DNA of 64,000 bases, from positions 496,001 through 560,000 of the forward strand of contig NW_027469102.1 of the NCBI RefSeq assembly GCF_051020765.1, written 5' to 3'. The notes beneath the pieces are model-generated. The model made no database searches, was not told where the DNA came from, and saw nothing but the letters and a program-made list of their open reading frames with translations. Numbering within the stretch: position 1 is the stretch's first letter; each line of letters begins with the position of its first letter. This document shows, one piece after another, positions 1 through 9,663 of the stretch. A program made the translations under genes and the position numbers. Source of the DNA: Lasioglossum baleicum (lineage: Eukaryota > Arthropoda > Insecta > Hymenoptera > Halictidae).

Positions 1-42
1 CACGTGTTTTTACTCGACTAGCCTGCGGGATGCATCCTCTCG
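1..42 (+). repeat. Unit A, 42 bp, first example
   Basis: This unit starts at CACGTG and ends just before the next CACGTG at 43. In order it holds the E-box palindrome CACGTG, a T5 tract, CTCGACTAG, CCTGCGG, the palindrome GGATGCATCC and TCTCG. It contains four CpGs. Recurrent subtypes differ after GTG: TTTTTGCTC (A1), TTTTTACTC (A2, this copy), TTTGTGCTC (A3), TTTCTACTC (A4) and TTGTTGCTC (A5). Recurrent tail variants are CATCCTTTCG, CATCGTCTCG, CATCCACTCG and GATACATCC. Confidence 0.97.
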
Positions 43-48
43 CACGTG
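43..48. promoter_or_regulatory. CACGTG E-box/G-box (example of a class, one per A unit)
   Basis: CACGTG is the canonical site for bHLH factors (MYC/MAX, USF, CLOCK-type) in animals and fungi, and the G-box in plants. Its context here is TCG-CACGTG-TTT. It recurs every 42 bp within A-runs and is lost in defined variant units: AACGTG after many B-runs, CATGTG at about 11,817, 12,557 and 52,646, and CACCTG at about 53,411 and 58,481. The motif is unambiguous. A regulatory role is inference. Confidence 0.35.
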
Positions 49-84
49 TTTTTGCTCGACTAGCCATGCGCATCCCAAAAAACC

Positions 85-96
85 TGCGCATGCGCA
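85..96. promoter_or_regulatory. NRF1-consensus palindrome TGCGCATGCGCA (example of a class)
   Basis: The 12 bases equal their own reverse complement and match the established NRF1 (P3A2/EWG family) consensus YGCGCAYGCGCR at every position. One such site sits at the start of each full, unmutated B unit throughout the window. The truncated first B unit of each run lacks the left half and keeps only one half-site. Binding depends on the host having an NRF1-family factor and on CpG methylation, neither of which is visible here. The match is certain, but its use is not known. Confidence 0.45.
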
Positions 97-108
97 TCCC
101 ACAAAACC
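85..108 (+). repeat. Unit B, 24 bp, first full example
   Basis: This unit begins with the 12-bp perfect palindrome at 85-96 and continues TCCC, an A-rich stretch and CC. This copy is the B2 subtype (CCCACAAAACC), which closes B-runs. The B1 subtype (CCCAAAAAACC, six As) opens and fills them. Recurrent variants are CCCAAAAAATC, CCCAAACAATT, CCCAAAAAATT, a G-to-A change giving TGCACATG, and TGCGTATG or TGCGAATG in the palindrome. Confidence 0.96.
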
Positions 109-111
109 TCG

Positions 112-489
112 CACGTGTTTGTGCTCGACTAGCCTGCGGGATGCATCCTTTTGCACGTGTTTTTACTCGACTAGCCTGCGGGATGCATCCTCTCGCACGT
201 GTTTTTGCTCGACTAGCCTGCGGGATGCATCCTCTCGCACGTGTTTGTGCTCGACTAGCCTGCGGGATGCATCCTCTCGCACGTGTTTTTACTCGACTAG
301 CCTGCGGGATGCATCCTCTCGCACGTGTTTTTGCTCGACTAGCCTGCGGGATGCATCCTCTCGCACGTGTTTTTGCTCGACTAGCCTGCGGGATGCATCC
401 TCTCGCACGTGTTTTTACTCGACTAGCCTGCGGGATGCATCCTCTCGCACGTGTTTTTACTCGACTAGCCTGCGGGATGCATCCTCTCG
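112..489 (+). repeat. Run of nine A units
   Basis: There are nine consecutive 42-bp units with CACGTG at 112, 154, 196, 238, 280, 322, 364, 406 and 448. The first is subtype A3 with the tail CATCCTTTTG, the next is A2, and the last before the following block is A2. It shows the exact 42-bp register kept without indels. The same opening (A3 with the TTTTG tail, then A2) recurs near 3.2, 15.3, 18.0, 19.85, 25.8 and 26.9 kb. Confidence 0.93.
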
Positions 490-534
490 CACGTGTTTTT
501 GCTCGACTAGCCATGCGCATCCCAAAAAACCTCG
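490..534 (+). repeat. Minimal composite block, n=0 (45 bp)
   Basis: An A1 head joins the 19-bp truncated B unit and goes straight back to CACGTG at 535, with no full B unit. It is the shortest form of the B insertion and shows that the two junctions are fixed and independent of B copy number. Equivalent n=0 blocks lie near 3,790, 6,830, 15,600, 18,600, 20,440, 27,550, 39,790, 46,800, 49,140, 50,570 and 55,640. Confidence 0.93.
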
Positions 535-1092
535 CACGTGTTTTTACTCGACTAGCCTGCGGGATGCATCCTCTCGCACGTGTTTTTGCTCGGCTAGCCT
601 GCGGGATACATCCTCTCGCACGTGTTTTTGCTCGACTAGCCATGCGCATCCCAAAAAACCAGCGCATGCGCATCCCACAAAACCTCGCACGTGTTTGTGC
701 TCGACTAGCCTGCGGGATGCATCCTTTCGCACGTGTTTTTACTCGACTAGCCTGCGGGATGCATCCTCTCGCACGTGTTTTTGCTCTACCAGCCATGCGC
801 ATCCCAAAAAACCTGCGCATGCGCATCCCACAAAACCTGCGCATGCGCATCCCACAAAACCTCGCACGTGTTTGTGCTCGACTAGCCTGCGGGATGCATC
901 CTCTCGCACGTGTTTTTGCTCGACTAGCCTGCGGGATGCATCCTCTCGCACGTGTTTTTGCTCGACTAGCCTGCGGGATGCATCCTCTCGCACGTGTTTT
1001 TGCTCGACTAGGCATGCGCATCCCAAAAAACCTGCGCATGCGCATCCCAAAAAACCTGCGCATGCGCATCCTACAAAACCTCGCACGTGTTT
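535..1092 (+). repeat. Mixed A/B segment
   Basis: This segment has the n=0 exit, a marker unit (577-618), a B block with the rare CCAGCGCATG change near 660, and another entered through GCTCTACCAGCC near 785. Four A units then lead into a block entered through CTAGGCATGCG near 1,013. That block closes with the rare CCTACAAAACC, the same entry and exit pair seen near 4.3, 5.0, 7.3, 8.0, 16.1, 20.9 and 28.0 kb. Confidence 0.9.
577..618 (+). repeat. Linked-variant A unit (CGGCTAG plus GATACATCC)
   Basis: This unit has CTCGGCTAG in place of CTCGACTAG and GATACATCC in place of GATGCATCC. The two changes usually travel together, so the unit is a good marker of segmental copies. Further copies lie near 1,830, 2,050, 3,860, 6,900, 13,240, 14,170, 15,670, 16,600, 18,670, 20,500, 24,830, 27,620, 39,860, 46,870, 49,210, 50,640, 55,710, 63,270 and 63,690. 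The A-to-G change also creates GCTAGC, a site absent from ordinary units. Confidence 0.85.
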
Positions 1093-3990
1093 TTACTCGA
1101 CTAGCCTGCGGGATGCATCCTCTCGCACGTGTTTTTGCTCTACCAGCCATGCGCATCCCAAAAAACCTGTGCATGCGCATCCCAAACAATTTGCGCATGC
1201 GCATCCCACAAAACCTGCGCATGCGCATCCCACAAAACCTCGCACGTGTTTGTGCTCGACTAGCCTGCGGGATGCATCCTCTCGCACGTGTTTTTGCTCG
1301 GCTAGCCTGCGGGATGCATCCTCTCGCACGTGTTTTTGCTCGACTAGCCATGCGCATCCCAAAAAACCTGCGCATGCGCATCCCACAAAACCTGCGCATG
1401 CGCATCCCACAAAACCTCGCACGTGTTTGTGCTCGACTAGCCTGCGGGATGCATCCTTTCGCACGTGTTTTTACTCGACTAGCCTGCGGGATGCATCCTC
1501 TCGCACGTGTTTTTGCTCGACTAAACTGCGGGATGCATCCTCTCGCACGTGTTTGTGCTCGACTAGCCTGCGGGATGCATCCTCTCGCACGTGTTTTTAC
1601 TCGACTAGCCTGCGGGATGCATCCTCTCGCACGTGTTTTTACTCGACTAGCCTGCGGGATGCATCCTCTCGCACGTGTTTTTGCTCGACTAGCCATGCGC
1701 ATCCCAAAAAACCTGCACATGCGCATCCCAAAAAACCTGCGCATGCGCATCCCACAAAACCTCGCACGTGTTTTTACTCGACTAGCCTGCGGGATGCATA
1801 CTCTCGCACGTGTTTTTGCTCGGCTAGCCTGCGGGATACATCCTCTCGCACGTGTTTTTGCTCGACTAGCCATGCGCATCCCAAAAAACCTGCGCATGCG
1901 CATCCCACAAAACCTGCGCATGCGCATCCCACAAAACCTCGCACGTGTTTGTGCTCGACTAGCCTGCGGGATGCATCCTTTCGCACGTGTTTTTACTCGA
2001 CTAGCCTGCGGGATGCATCCTCTCGCACGTGTTTTTGCTCGGCCAGCCTGCGGGATACATCCTCTCGCACGTGTTTTTGCTCGACTAGCCATGCGCATCC
2101 CAAAAAACCTGCGCATGCGCATCCCACAAAACCTGCGCATGCGCATCCCACAAAACCTCGCACGTGTTTGTGCTCGACTAGCCTGCGGGATGCATCCTTT
2201 CGCACGTGTTTCTACTCGACTAGCCTGCGGGATGCATCCTCTCGCACGTGTTTTTGCTCGACTAGCCATGCGCATCCCAAAAAACCTGCGCATGCGCATC
2301 CCAAAAAATCTGCGAATGCGCATCCCACAAAACCTGCGCATGCGCATCCCACAAAACCTCGCACGTGTTTGTGCTCGACTAGCCTGCGGGATGCATCCTT
2401 TCGCACGTGTTTTTACTCGACTAGCCTGCGGGATGCATCCTCTCGCACGTGTTTTTGCTCGACTAGCCTGCGGGATGCATCCACTCGCACGTGTTTTTAC
2501 TCGACTAGCCTGCGGGATGCATCCTCTCGCACGTGTTTCTACTCGACTAGCCTGCGGGATGCATCCTCTCGCACGTGTTTTTACTCGACTAGCCTGCGGG
2601 ATGCATCGTCTCGCACGTGTTTTTACTCGACTAGAATGCGGGATGCATCCTCTCGCACGTGTTTTTGCTCGACTAGCCATGCACATCCCAAAAAACCTGC
2701 GCATGCGCATCCCAAAAAATCTGCGCATGCGCATCCCACAAAACCTGCGCATGCGCATCCCACAAAACCTCGAACGTGTTTGTGCTCGACTAGCCTGCGG
2801 GATGCATCCTCTCGCACGTGTTTTTACTCGACTACCCTGCGGGATGCATCCTCTCGCACGTGTTTTTGCTCGACTACCCTGCGGGATGCATCCTCTCGCA
2901 CGTGTTTTTGCTCGACTAGCCATGCGCATCCCAAAAAACCTGCGCATGCGCATCCCAAAAAACCTGCGCATGCGCATCCCAAAAAACCTGCGTATGCGCA
3001 TCCCACAAAACCTCGCACGTGTTTTTACTCGACTAGCCTGCGGGATGCATCCTCTCGCACGTGTTTTTACTCGACTAGCCTGCGGGATGCATCCTCTCGC
3101 ACGTGTTTTTGCTCGACTAGCCATGCGCATCCCAAAAAACCTGAGCATGCGCATCCCACAAAACCTCGCACGTGTTTGTGCTCGACTAGCCTGCGGGATG
3201 CATCCTTTTGCACGTGTTTTTACTCGACTAGCCTGCGGGATGCATCCTCTCGCACGTGTTTTTGCTCGACTAGCCTGCGGGATGCATCCTCTCGCACGTG
3301 TTTGTGCTCGACTAGCCTGCGGGATGCATCCTCTCGCACGTGTTTTTACTCGACTAGCCTGCGGGATGCATCCTCTCGCACGTGTTTTTGCTCGACTAGC
3401 CTGCGGGATGCATCCTCTCGCACGTGTTTTTGCTCGACTAGCCTGCGGGATGCATCCTCTCGCACGTGTTTTTACTCGACTAGCCTGCGGGATGCATCCT
3501 CTCGCACGTGTTTTTACTCGACTACCCTGCGGGATGCATCCTCTCGCACGTGTTTTTGCTCGACTAGCCATGCGCATCCCAAAAAACCTGCGCATGCGCA
3601 TCCCAAAAAACCTGCGCATGCGCATCCCACAAAACCTGCGTATGCGCATCCCACAAAACCTCGCACGTGTTTTTACTCGACTAGCCTGCGGGATGCATCC
3701 TCTCGCACGTGTTTTTACTCGACTAGCCTGCGGGATGCATCCTCTCGCACGTGTTTTTGCTCGACTAGCCATGCGCATCCCAAAAAACCTCGCACGTGTT
3801 TTTACTCGACTAGCCTGCGGGATGCATCCTCTCGCACGTGTTTTTGCTCGGCTAGCCTGCGGGATACATCCTCTCGCACGTGTTTTTGCTCGACTAGCCA
3901 TGCGCATCCCAAAAAACCTGCGCATGCGCATCCCACAAAACCTCGCACGTGTTTGTGCTCGACTAGCCTGCGGGATGCATCCTTTCGCAC
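1093..3990 (+). repeat. Super-module M, first copy
   Basis: This module of about 2.9 kb recurs as copies near 13.4-15.8 and 16.2-18.8 kb. Shared landmarks include the CTACCAGCC entry with TGTGCATG near 1,169 (also 13,483 and 16,261) and CTAAACTGCGG near 1,523 (also 13,861). Also shared are the marker units, and the GCGAATGCG and CTAGAATGCGG variants. Offsets shift only by whole repeat units (24, 42, 219 or 321 bp), so copies differ by gain or loss of repeats rather than by random indels. Confidence 0.85.
1774..2211 (+). repeat. 219-bp tandem doublet
   Basis: There are two consecutive 219-bp segments (about 1,774-1,992 and 1,993-2,211). Each has an A2 unit, a GATACATCC unit, a B block with one B1 and two closing B2 units, and an A3 unit with the CATCCTTTCG tail. 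The first carries CATACTCTCG near 1,799, and the second has CTCGGCCAGCC near 2,038. The doublet is repeated at about 16,545-16,982 and 24,774-25,211 and is reduced to one copy at about 14,112. Confidence 0.82.
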
Positions 3991-3996
3991 GTGTTT

Positions 3997-5322
3997 TTAC
4001 TCGACTAGCCTGCGGGATGCATCCTCTCGCACGTGTTTTTGCTCTACCAGCCATGCGCATCCCAAAAAACCTGCGCATGCGCATCCCAAACAATTTGCGC
4101 ATGCGCATCCCACAAAACCTGCGCATGCGCATCCCACAAAACCTCGCACGTGTTTGTGCTCGACTAGCCTGCGGGATGCATCCTCTCGCACGTGTTTTTG
4201 CTCGACTAGCCTGCGGGATGCATCCTCTCGCACGTGTTTTTGCTCGACTAGCCTGCGGGATGCATCCTCTCGCACGTGTTTTTGCTCGACTAGGCATGCG
4301 CATCCCAAAAAACCTGCGCATGCGCATCCCAAAAAACCTGCGCATGCGCATCCTACAAAACCTCGCACGTGTTTTTACTCGACTAGCCTGCGGGATGCAT
4401 CCTCTCGCACGTGTTTTTACTCGACTAGCCTGCGGGATGCGTCCTCTCGCACGTGTTTCTACTCGACTAGCCTGCGGGATGCATCCTCTCGCACGTGTTT
4501 TTGCTCGACTAGCCATGCGCATCCCAAAAAACCTGCGCATGCGCATCCCAAAAAATCTGCGAATGCGCATCCCACAAAACCTGCGCATGCGCATCCCACA
4601 AAACCTCGCACGTGTTTGTGCTCGACTAGCCTGCGGGATGCATCCTTTCGCACGTGTTTTTACTCGACTAGCCTGCGGGATGCATCCTCTCGCACGTGTT
4701 TTTGCTCTACCAGCCATGCGCATCCCAAAAAACCTGCGCATGCGCATCCCAAACAATTTGCGCATGCGCATCCCACAAAACCTGCGCATGCGCATCCCAC
4801 AAAACCTCGCACGTGTTTGTGCTCGACTAGCCTGCGGGATGCATCCTCTCGCACGTGTTTTTGCTCGACTAGCCTGCGGGATGCATCCTCTCGCACGTGT
4901 TTTTGCTCGACTAGCCTGCGGGATGCATCCTCTCGCACGTGTTTTTGCTCGACTAGGCATGCGCATCCCAAAAAACCTGCGCATGCGCATCCCAAAAAAC
5001 CTGCGCATGCGCATCCTACAAAACCTCGCACGTGTTTTTACTCGACTAGCCTGCGGGATGCATCCTCTCGCACGTGTTTTTACTCGACTAGCCTGCGGGA
5101 TGCGTCCTCTCGCACGTGTTTCTACTCGACTAGCCTGCGGGATGCATCCTCTCGCACGTGTTTTTGCTCGACTAGCCATGCGCATCCCAAAAAACCTGCG
5201 CATGCGCATCCCAAAAAATCTGCGAATGCGCATCCCACAAAACCTGCGCATGCGCATCCCACAAAACCTCGCACGTGTTTGTGCTCGACTAGCCTGCGGG
5301 ATGCATCCTTTCGCACGTGTTT
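3997..5322 (+). repeat. 663-bp tandem doublet inside copy 1
   Basis: There are two segments of 663 bp (about 3,997-4,659 and 4,660-5,322). Each has a CTACCAGCC-entered B block with CCAAACAATT, an A-run of A1 units and the CTAGGCATGCG entry with CCTACAAAACC exit. A GGATGCGTCC unit and a GCGAATGCG B block follow. It is nested inside the 3,037-bp repeat, so the 663-bp duplication came first. Confidence 0.86.
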
Positions 5323-5581
5323 TTACTCGACTAGCCTGCGGGATGCATCCTCTCGCACGTGTTTTTGCTCGACTAGCCTGCGGGATGCATCCTCTCGCAC
5401 GTGTTTTTGCTCGACTAGCCTGCGGGATGCATCCACTCGCACGTGTTTTTACTCGACTAGCCTGCGGGATGCATCGTCTCGCACGTGTTTTTACTCGACT
5501 AGCCTGCGGGATGCATCCTCTCGCACGTGTTTTTGCTCGACTAGCCATGCGCATCCCAAAAAACCTGCGCATGCGCATCCC

Positions 5582-5588
5582 AAAAAAA
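5582..5588 (+). other. Seven-A tract (+1 indel), shared with 8,619-8,625
   Basis: The B unit here has CCC followed by seven As where the array has six. It is one of very few 1-bp length changes in the first 48 kb. The same extra A sits in copy 2 at 8,619-8,625, so it predates the 3,037-bp duplication. It shifts every reading frame running through the array, yet it was kept and duplicated, which argues against coding constraint. Confidence 0.88.
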
Positions 5589-6563
5589 TCTGCGCATGCG
5601 CATCCCACAAAACCTGCGCATGCGCATCCCACAAAACCTCGAACGTGTTTGTGCTCGACTAGCCTGCGGGATGCATCCTTTCGCACGTGTTTTTACTCGA
5701 CTAGCCTGCGAGATGCATCCTCTCGCACGTGTTTTTGCTCGACTAGCTTGCGGGATGCATCCTCTCGCACGTATTTTTGCTCGACTAGGCATGCGCATCC
5801 CAAAAAACCTGCGCATGCGCATCCCAAAAAACCTGCGCATGCGCATCCCACAAAACCTCGCACGTGTTTTTACTCGACTAGCCTGCGGGATGCATCCTCT
5901 AGCACGTGTTTTTACTCGACTAGCCTGCGGGATGCATCCTCTCGCACGTGTTTCTACTCGACTAGCCTGCGGGATGCATCCTCTCGCACGTGTTTTTACT
6001 CGACTAGCCTGCGGGATGCATCGTCTCGCACGTGTTTTTACTCGACTAGCCTGCGGGATGCATCCTCTCGCACGTGTTTTTGCTCGACTAGCCATGCGCA
6101 TCCCAAAAAATCTGCGCATGCGCATCCCACAAAACCTCGCACGTGTTTGTGCTCGACTAGCCTGCGGGATGCATCCTTTCGCACGTGTTTTTACTCGACT
6201 AGCCTGCGGGATGCATCCTCTCGCACGTGTTTTTGCTCTACTAGCCATACGCATCCCAAAAAACCTGCGCATGCGCATCCCAAAAAATTTGCGCATGCGC
6301 ATCCCACAAAACCTGCGCATGCGCATCCCACAAAACCTCGCACGTGTTTGTGCTCGACTAGCCTGCGGGATGCATCCTCTCGCACGTGTTTTTGCTCGAC
6401 TAGCCATGCGCATCCCAAAAAACCTGCGCATGCGCATCCCAAAAAACCTGCGCATGCGCATCCCAAAAAACCTGCGCATGCGCATCCCACAAAACCTCGC
6501 ACGTGTTTTTACTCGACTTGCCTGCGGGATGCATCCTCTCGCACGTGTTTTTACTCGACTAGC

Positions 6564-9500
6564 CTGCGGGATGCATCCTCTCGCACGTGTTTTTGCTCGA
6601 CTAGCCATGCGCATCCCAAAAAACCTGCGCATGCGCATCCCAAAAAACCTGCGCATGCGCATCCCACAAAACCTGCGTATGCGCATCCCACAAAACCTCG
6701 CACGTGTTTTTACTCGACTAGCCTGCGGGATGCATCCTCTCGCACGTGTTTTTACTCGACTAGCCTGCGGGATGCATCCTCTCGCACGTGTTTTTGCTCG
6801 ACTAGCCATGCGCATCCCAAAAAACCTCGCACGTGTTTTTACTCGACTAGCCTGCGGGATGCATCCTCTCGCACGTGTTTTTGCTCGGCTAGCCTGCGGG
6901 ATACATCCTCTCGCACGTGTTTTTGCTCGACTAGCCATGCGCATCCCAAAAAACCTGCGCATGCGCATCCCACAAAACCTCGCACGTGTTTGTGCTCGAC
7001 TAGCCTGCGGGATGCATCCTTTCGCACGTGTTTTTACTCGACTAGCCTGCGGGATGCATCCTCTCGCACGTGTTTTTGCTCTACCAGCCATGCGCATCCC
7101 AAAAAACCTGCGCATGCGCATCCCAAACAATTTGCGCATGCGCATCCCACAAAACCTGCGCATGCGCATCCCACAAAACCTCGCACGTGTTTGTGCTCGA
7201 CTAGCCTGCGGGATGCATCCTCTCGCACGTGTTTTTGCTCGACTAGCCTGCGGGATGCATCCTCTCGCACGTGTTTTTGCTCGACTAGCCTGCGGGATGC
7301 ATCCTCTCGCACGTGTTTTTGCTCGACTAGGCATGCGCATCCCAAAAAACCTGCGCATGCGCATCCCAAAAAACCTGCGCATGCGCATCCTACAAAACCT
7401 CGCACGTGTTTTTACTCGACTAGCCTGCGGGATGCATCCTCTCGCACGTGTTTTTACTCGACTAGCCTGCGGGATGCGTCCTCTCGCACGTGTTTCTACT
7501 CGACTAGCCTGCGGGATGCATCCTCTCGCACGTGTTTTTGCTCGACTAGCCATGCGCATCCCAAAAAACCTGCGCATGCGCATCCCAAAAAATCTGCGAA
7601 TGCGCATCCCACAAAACCTGCGCATGCGCATCCCACAAAACCTCGCACGTGTTTGTGCTCGACTAGCCTGCGGGATGCATCCTTTCGCACGTGTTTTTAC
7701 TCGACTAGCCTGCGGGATGCATCCTCTCGCACGTGTTTTTGCTCTACCAGCCATGCGCATCCCAAAAAACCTGCGCATGCGCATCCCAAACAATTTGCGC
7801 ATGCGCATCCCACAAAACCTGCGCATGCGCATCCCACAAAACCTCGCACGTGTTTGTGCTCGACTAGCCTGCGGGATGCATCCTCTCGCACGTGTTTTTG
7901 CTCGACTAGCCTGCGGGATGCATCCTCTCGCACGTGTTTTTGCTCGACTAGCCTGCGGGATGCATCCTCTCGCACGTGTTTTTGCTCGACTAGGCATGCG
8001 CATCCCAAAAAACCTGCGCATGCGCATCCCAAAAAACCTGCGCATGCGCATCCTACAAAACCTCGCACGTGTTTTTACTCGACTAGCCTGCGGGATGCAT
8101 CCTCTCGCACGTGTTTTTACTCGACTAGCCTGCGGGATGCGTCCTCTCGCACGTGTTTCTACTCGACTAGCCTGCGGGATGCATCCTCTCGCACGTGTTT
8201 TTGCTCGACTAGCCATGCGCATCCCAAAAAACCTGCGCATGCGCATCCCAAAAAATCTGCGAATGCGCATCCCACAAAACCTGCGCATGCGCATCCCACA
8301 AAACCTCGCACGTGTTTGTGCTCGACTAGCCTGCGGGATGCATCCTTTCGCACGTGTTTTTACTCGACTAGCCTGCGGGATGCATCCTCTCGCACGTGTT
8401 TTTGCTCGACTAGCCTGCGGGATGCATCCTCTCGCACGTGTTTTTGCTCGACTAGCCTGCGGGATGCATCCACTCGCACGTGTTTTTACTCGACTAGCCT
8501 GCGGGATGCATCGTCTCGCACGTGTTTTTACTCGACTAGCCTGCGGGATGCATCCTCTCGCACGTGTTTTTGCTCGACTAGCCATGCGCATCCCAAAAAA
8601 CCTGCGCATGCGCATCCCAAAAAAATCTGCGCATGCGCATCCCACAAAACCTGCGCATGCGCATCCCACAAAACCTCGAACGTGTTTGTGCTCGACTAGC
8701 CTGCGGGATGCATCCTTTCGCACGTGTTTTTACTCGACTAGCCTGCGAGATGCATCCTCTCGCACGTGTTTTTGCTCGACTAGCTTGCGGGATGCATCCT
8801 CTCGCACGTATTTTTGCTCGACTAGGCATGCGCATCCCAAAAAACCTGCGCATGCGCATCCCAAAAAACCTGCGCATGCGCATCCCACAAAACCTCGCAC
8901 GTGTTTTTACTCGACTAGCCTGCGGGATGCATCCTCTAGCACGTGTTTTTACTCGACTAGCCTGCGGGATGCATCCTCTCGCACGTGTTTCTACTCGACT
9001 AGCCTGCGGGATGCATCCTCTCGCACGTGTTTTTACTCGACTAGCCTGCGGGATGCATCGTCTCGCACGTGTTTTTACTCGACTAGCCTGCGGGATGCAT
9101 CCTCTCGCACGTGTTTTTGCTCGACTAGCCATGCGCATCCCAAAAAATCTGCGCATGCGCATCCCACAAAACCTCGCACGTGTTTGTGCTCGACTAGCCT
9201 GCGGGATGCATCCTTTCGCACGTGTTTTTACTCGACTAGCCTGCGGGATGCATCCTCTCGCACGTGTTTTTGCTCTACTAGCCATACGCATCCCAAAAAA
9301 CCTGCGCATGCGCATCCCAAAAAATTTGCGCATGCGCATCCCACAAAACCTGCGCATGCGCATCCCACAAAACCTCGCACGTGTTTGTGCTCGACTAGCC
9401 TGCGGGATGCATCCTCTCGCACGTGTTTTTGCTCGACTAGCCATGCGCATCCCAAAAAACCTGCGCATGCGCATCCCAAAAAACCTGCGCATGCGCATCC

Positions 9501-9663
9501 CAAAAAACCTGCGCATGCGCATCCCACAAAACCTCGCACGTGTTTTTACTCGACTTGCCTGCGGGATGCATCCTCTCGCACGTGTTTTTACTCGACTAGC
9601 CTGCGGGATGCATCCTCTCGCACGTGTTTTTGCTCGACTAGCCATGCGCATCCCAAAAAACCT
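6564..9663 (+). repeat. 3,037-bp higher-order repeat, copy 2
   Basis: This is the second tandem copy, with similarity running about 60 bp past one full period to 9,663. There it ends at TGCACATG against TGCGCATG in copy 1. I saw no difference between the copies in the stretches compared, so the duplication is recent or the copies were homogenised. The period is 3,036+1 because each copy carries one extra A. Confidence 0.9.
7034..8359 (+). repeat. 663-bp tandem doublet inside copy 2
   Basis: This is the exact counterpart of the doublet at 3,997-5,322, shifted by 3,037 bp, with the same landmarks in the same order. A single-copy version of the same 663-bp segment occurs near 20,643-21,305. Confidence 0.86.

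Larger units (their letters stand above)
43..111 (+). repeat. A-to-B composite block, n=1, first example
   Basis: The block is the first 23 bp of an A unit (43-65, ending TAGCC), a 19-bp truncated B unit (66-84), one full B unit (85-108) and TCG (109-111). It totals 69 bp, which is 45+24n with n=1. Every B-run in the window uses the same two junctions, so the 3' part of an A unit is in effect replaced by B sequence. The flanking A subtypes are also constrained: entry is nearly always from an A1 unit (TTTTTGCTC), and exit is to A3 or A2. Confidence 0.95.
3527..6563 (+). repeat. 3,037-bp higher-order repeat, copy 1
   Basis: This is the first of two tandem copies with period 3,037 bp. Private variants recur in copy 2 at exactly +3,037: the seven-A tract at 5,582, GCGAGATGC near 5,708, CTAGCTTGCGG near 5,746, CCATACGCA at 6,245 and CGACTTGCC near 6,514. 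Boundaries are where similarity stops, so they are accurate only to about one unit. The copy contains an inner 663-bp doublet. Confidence 0.9.

Noticed and set aside
1..42. CENP-B box in unit A (TCG followed by CGGG)
   Set aside because: The core spacing is wrong: 9 bases lie between TCG and CGGG in A, against 7 in the CENP-B box, and the preceding base is C rather than T. It would be worth revisiting only if the array proves centromeric.
1..42. Pol III B-box-like GCTCGACTAG (tRNA or SINE origin) with T5 as terminator
   Set aside because: Only a partial B-box match, no A-box at a suitable distance, and no cloverleaf. The T5 lies before the supposed box in each unit.
30..8699. Left-end plus-strand open frame of about 2,890 codons
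   Set aside because: It crosses the seven-A tract at 5,582 and switches repeat peptide there (from the CGMHPLARVF type to the RDASSRTCF type), so no single product is maintained.
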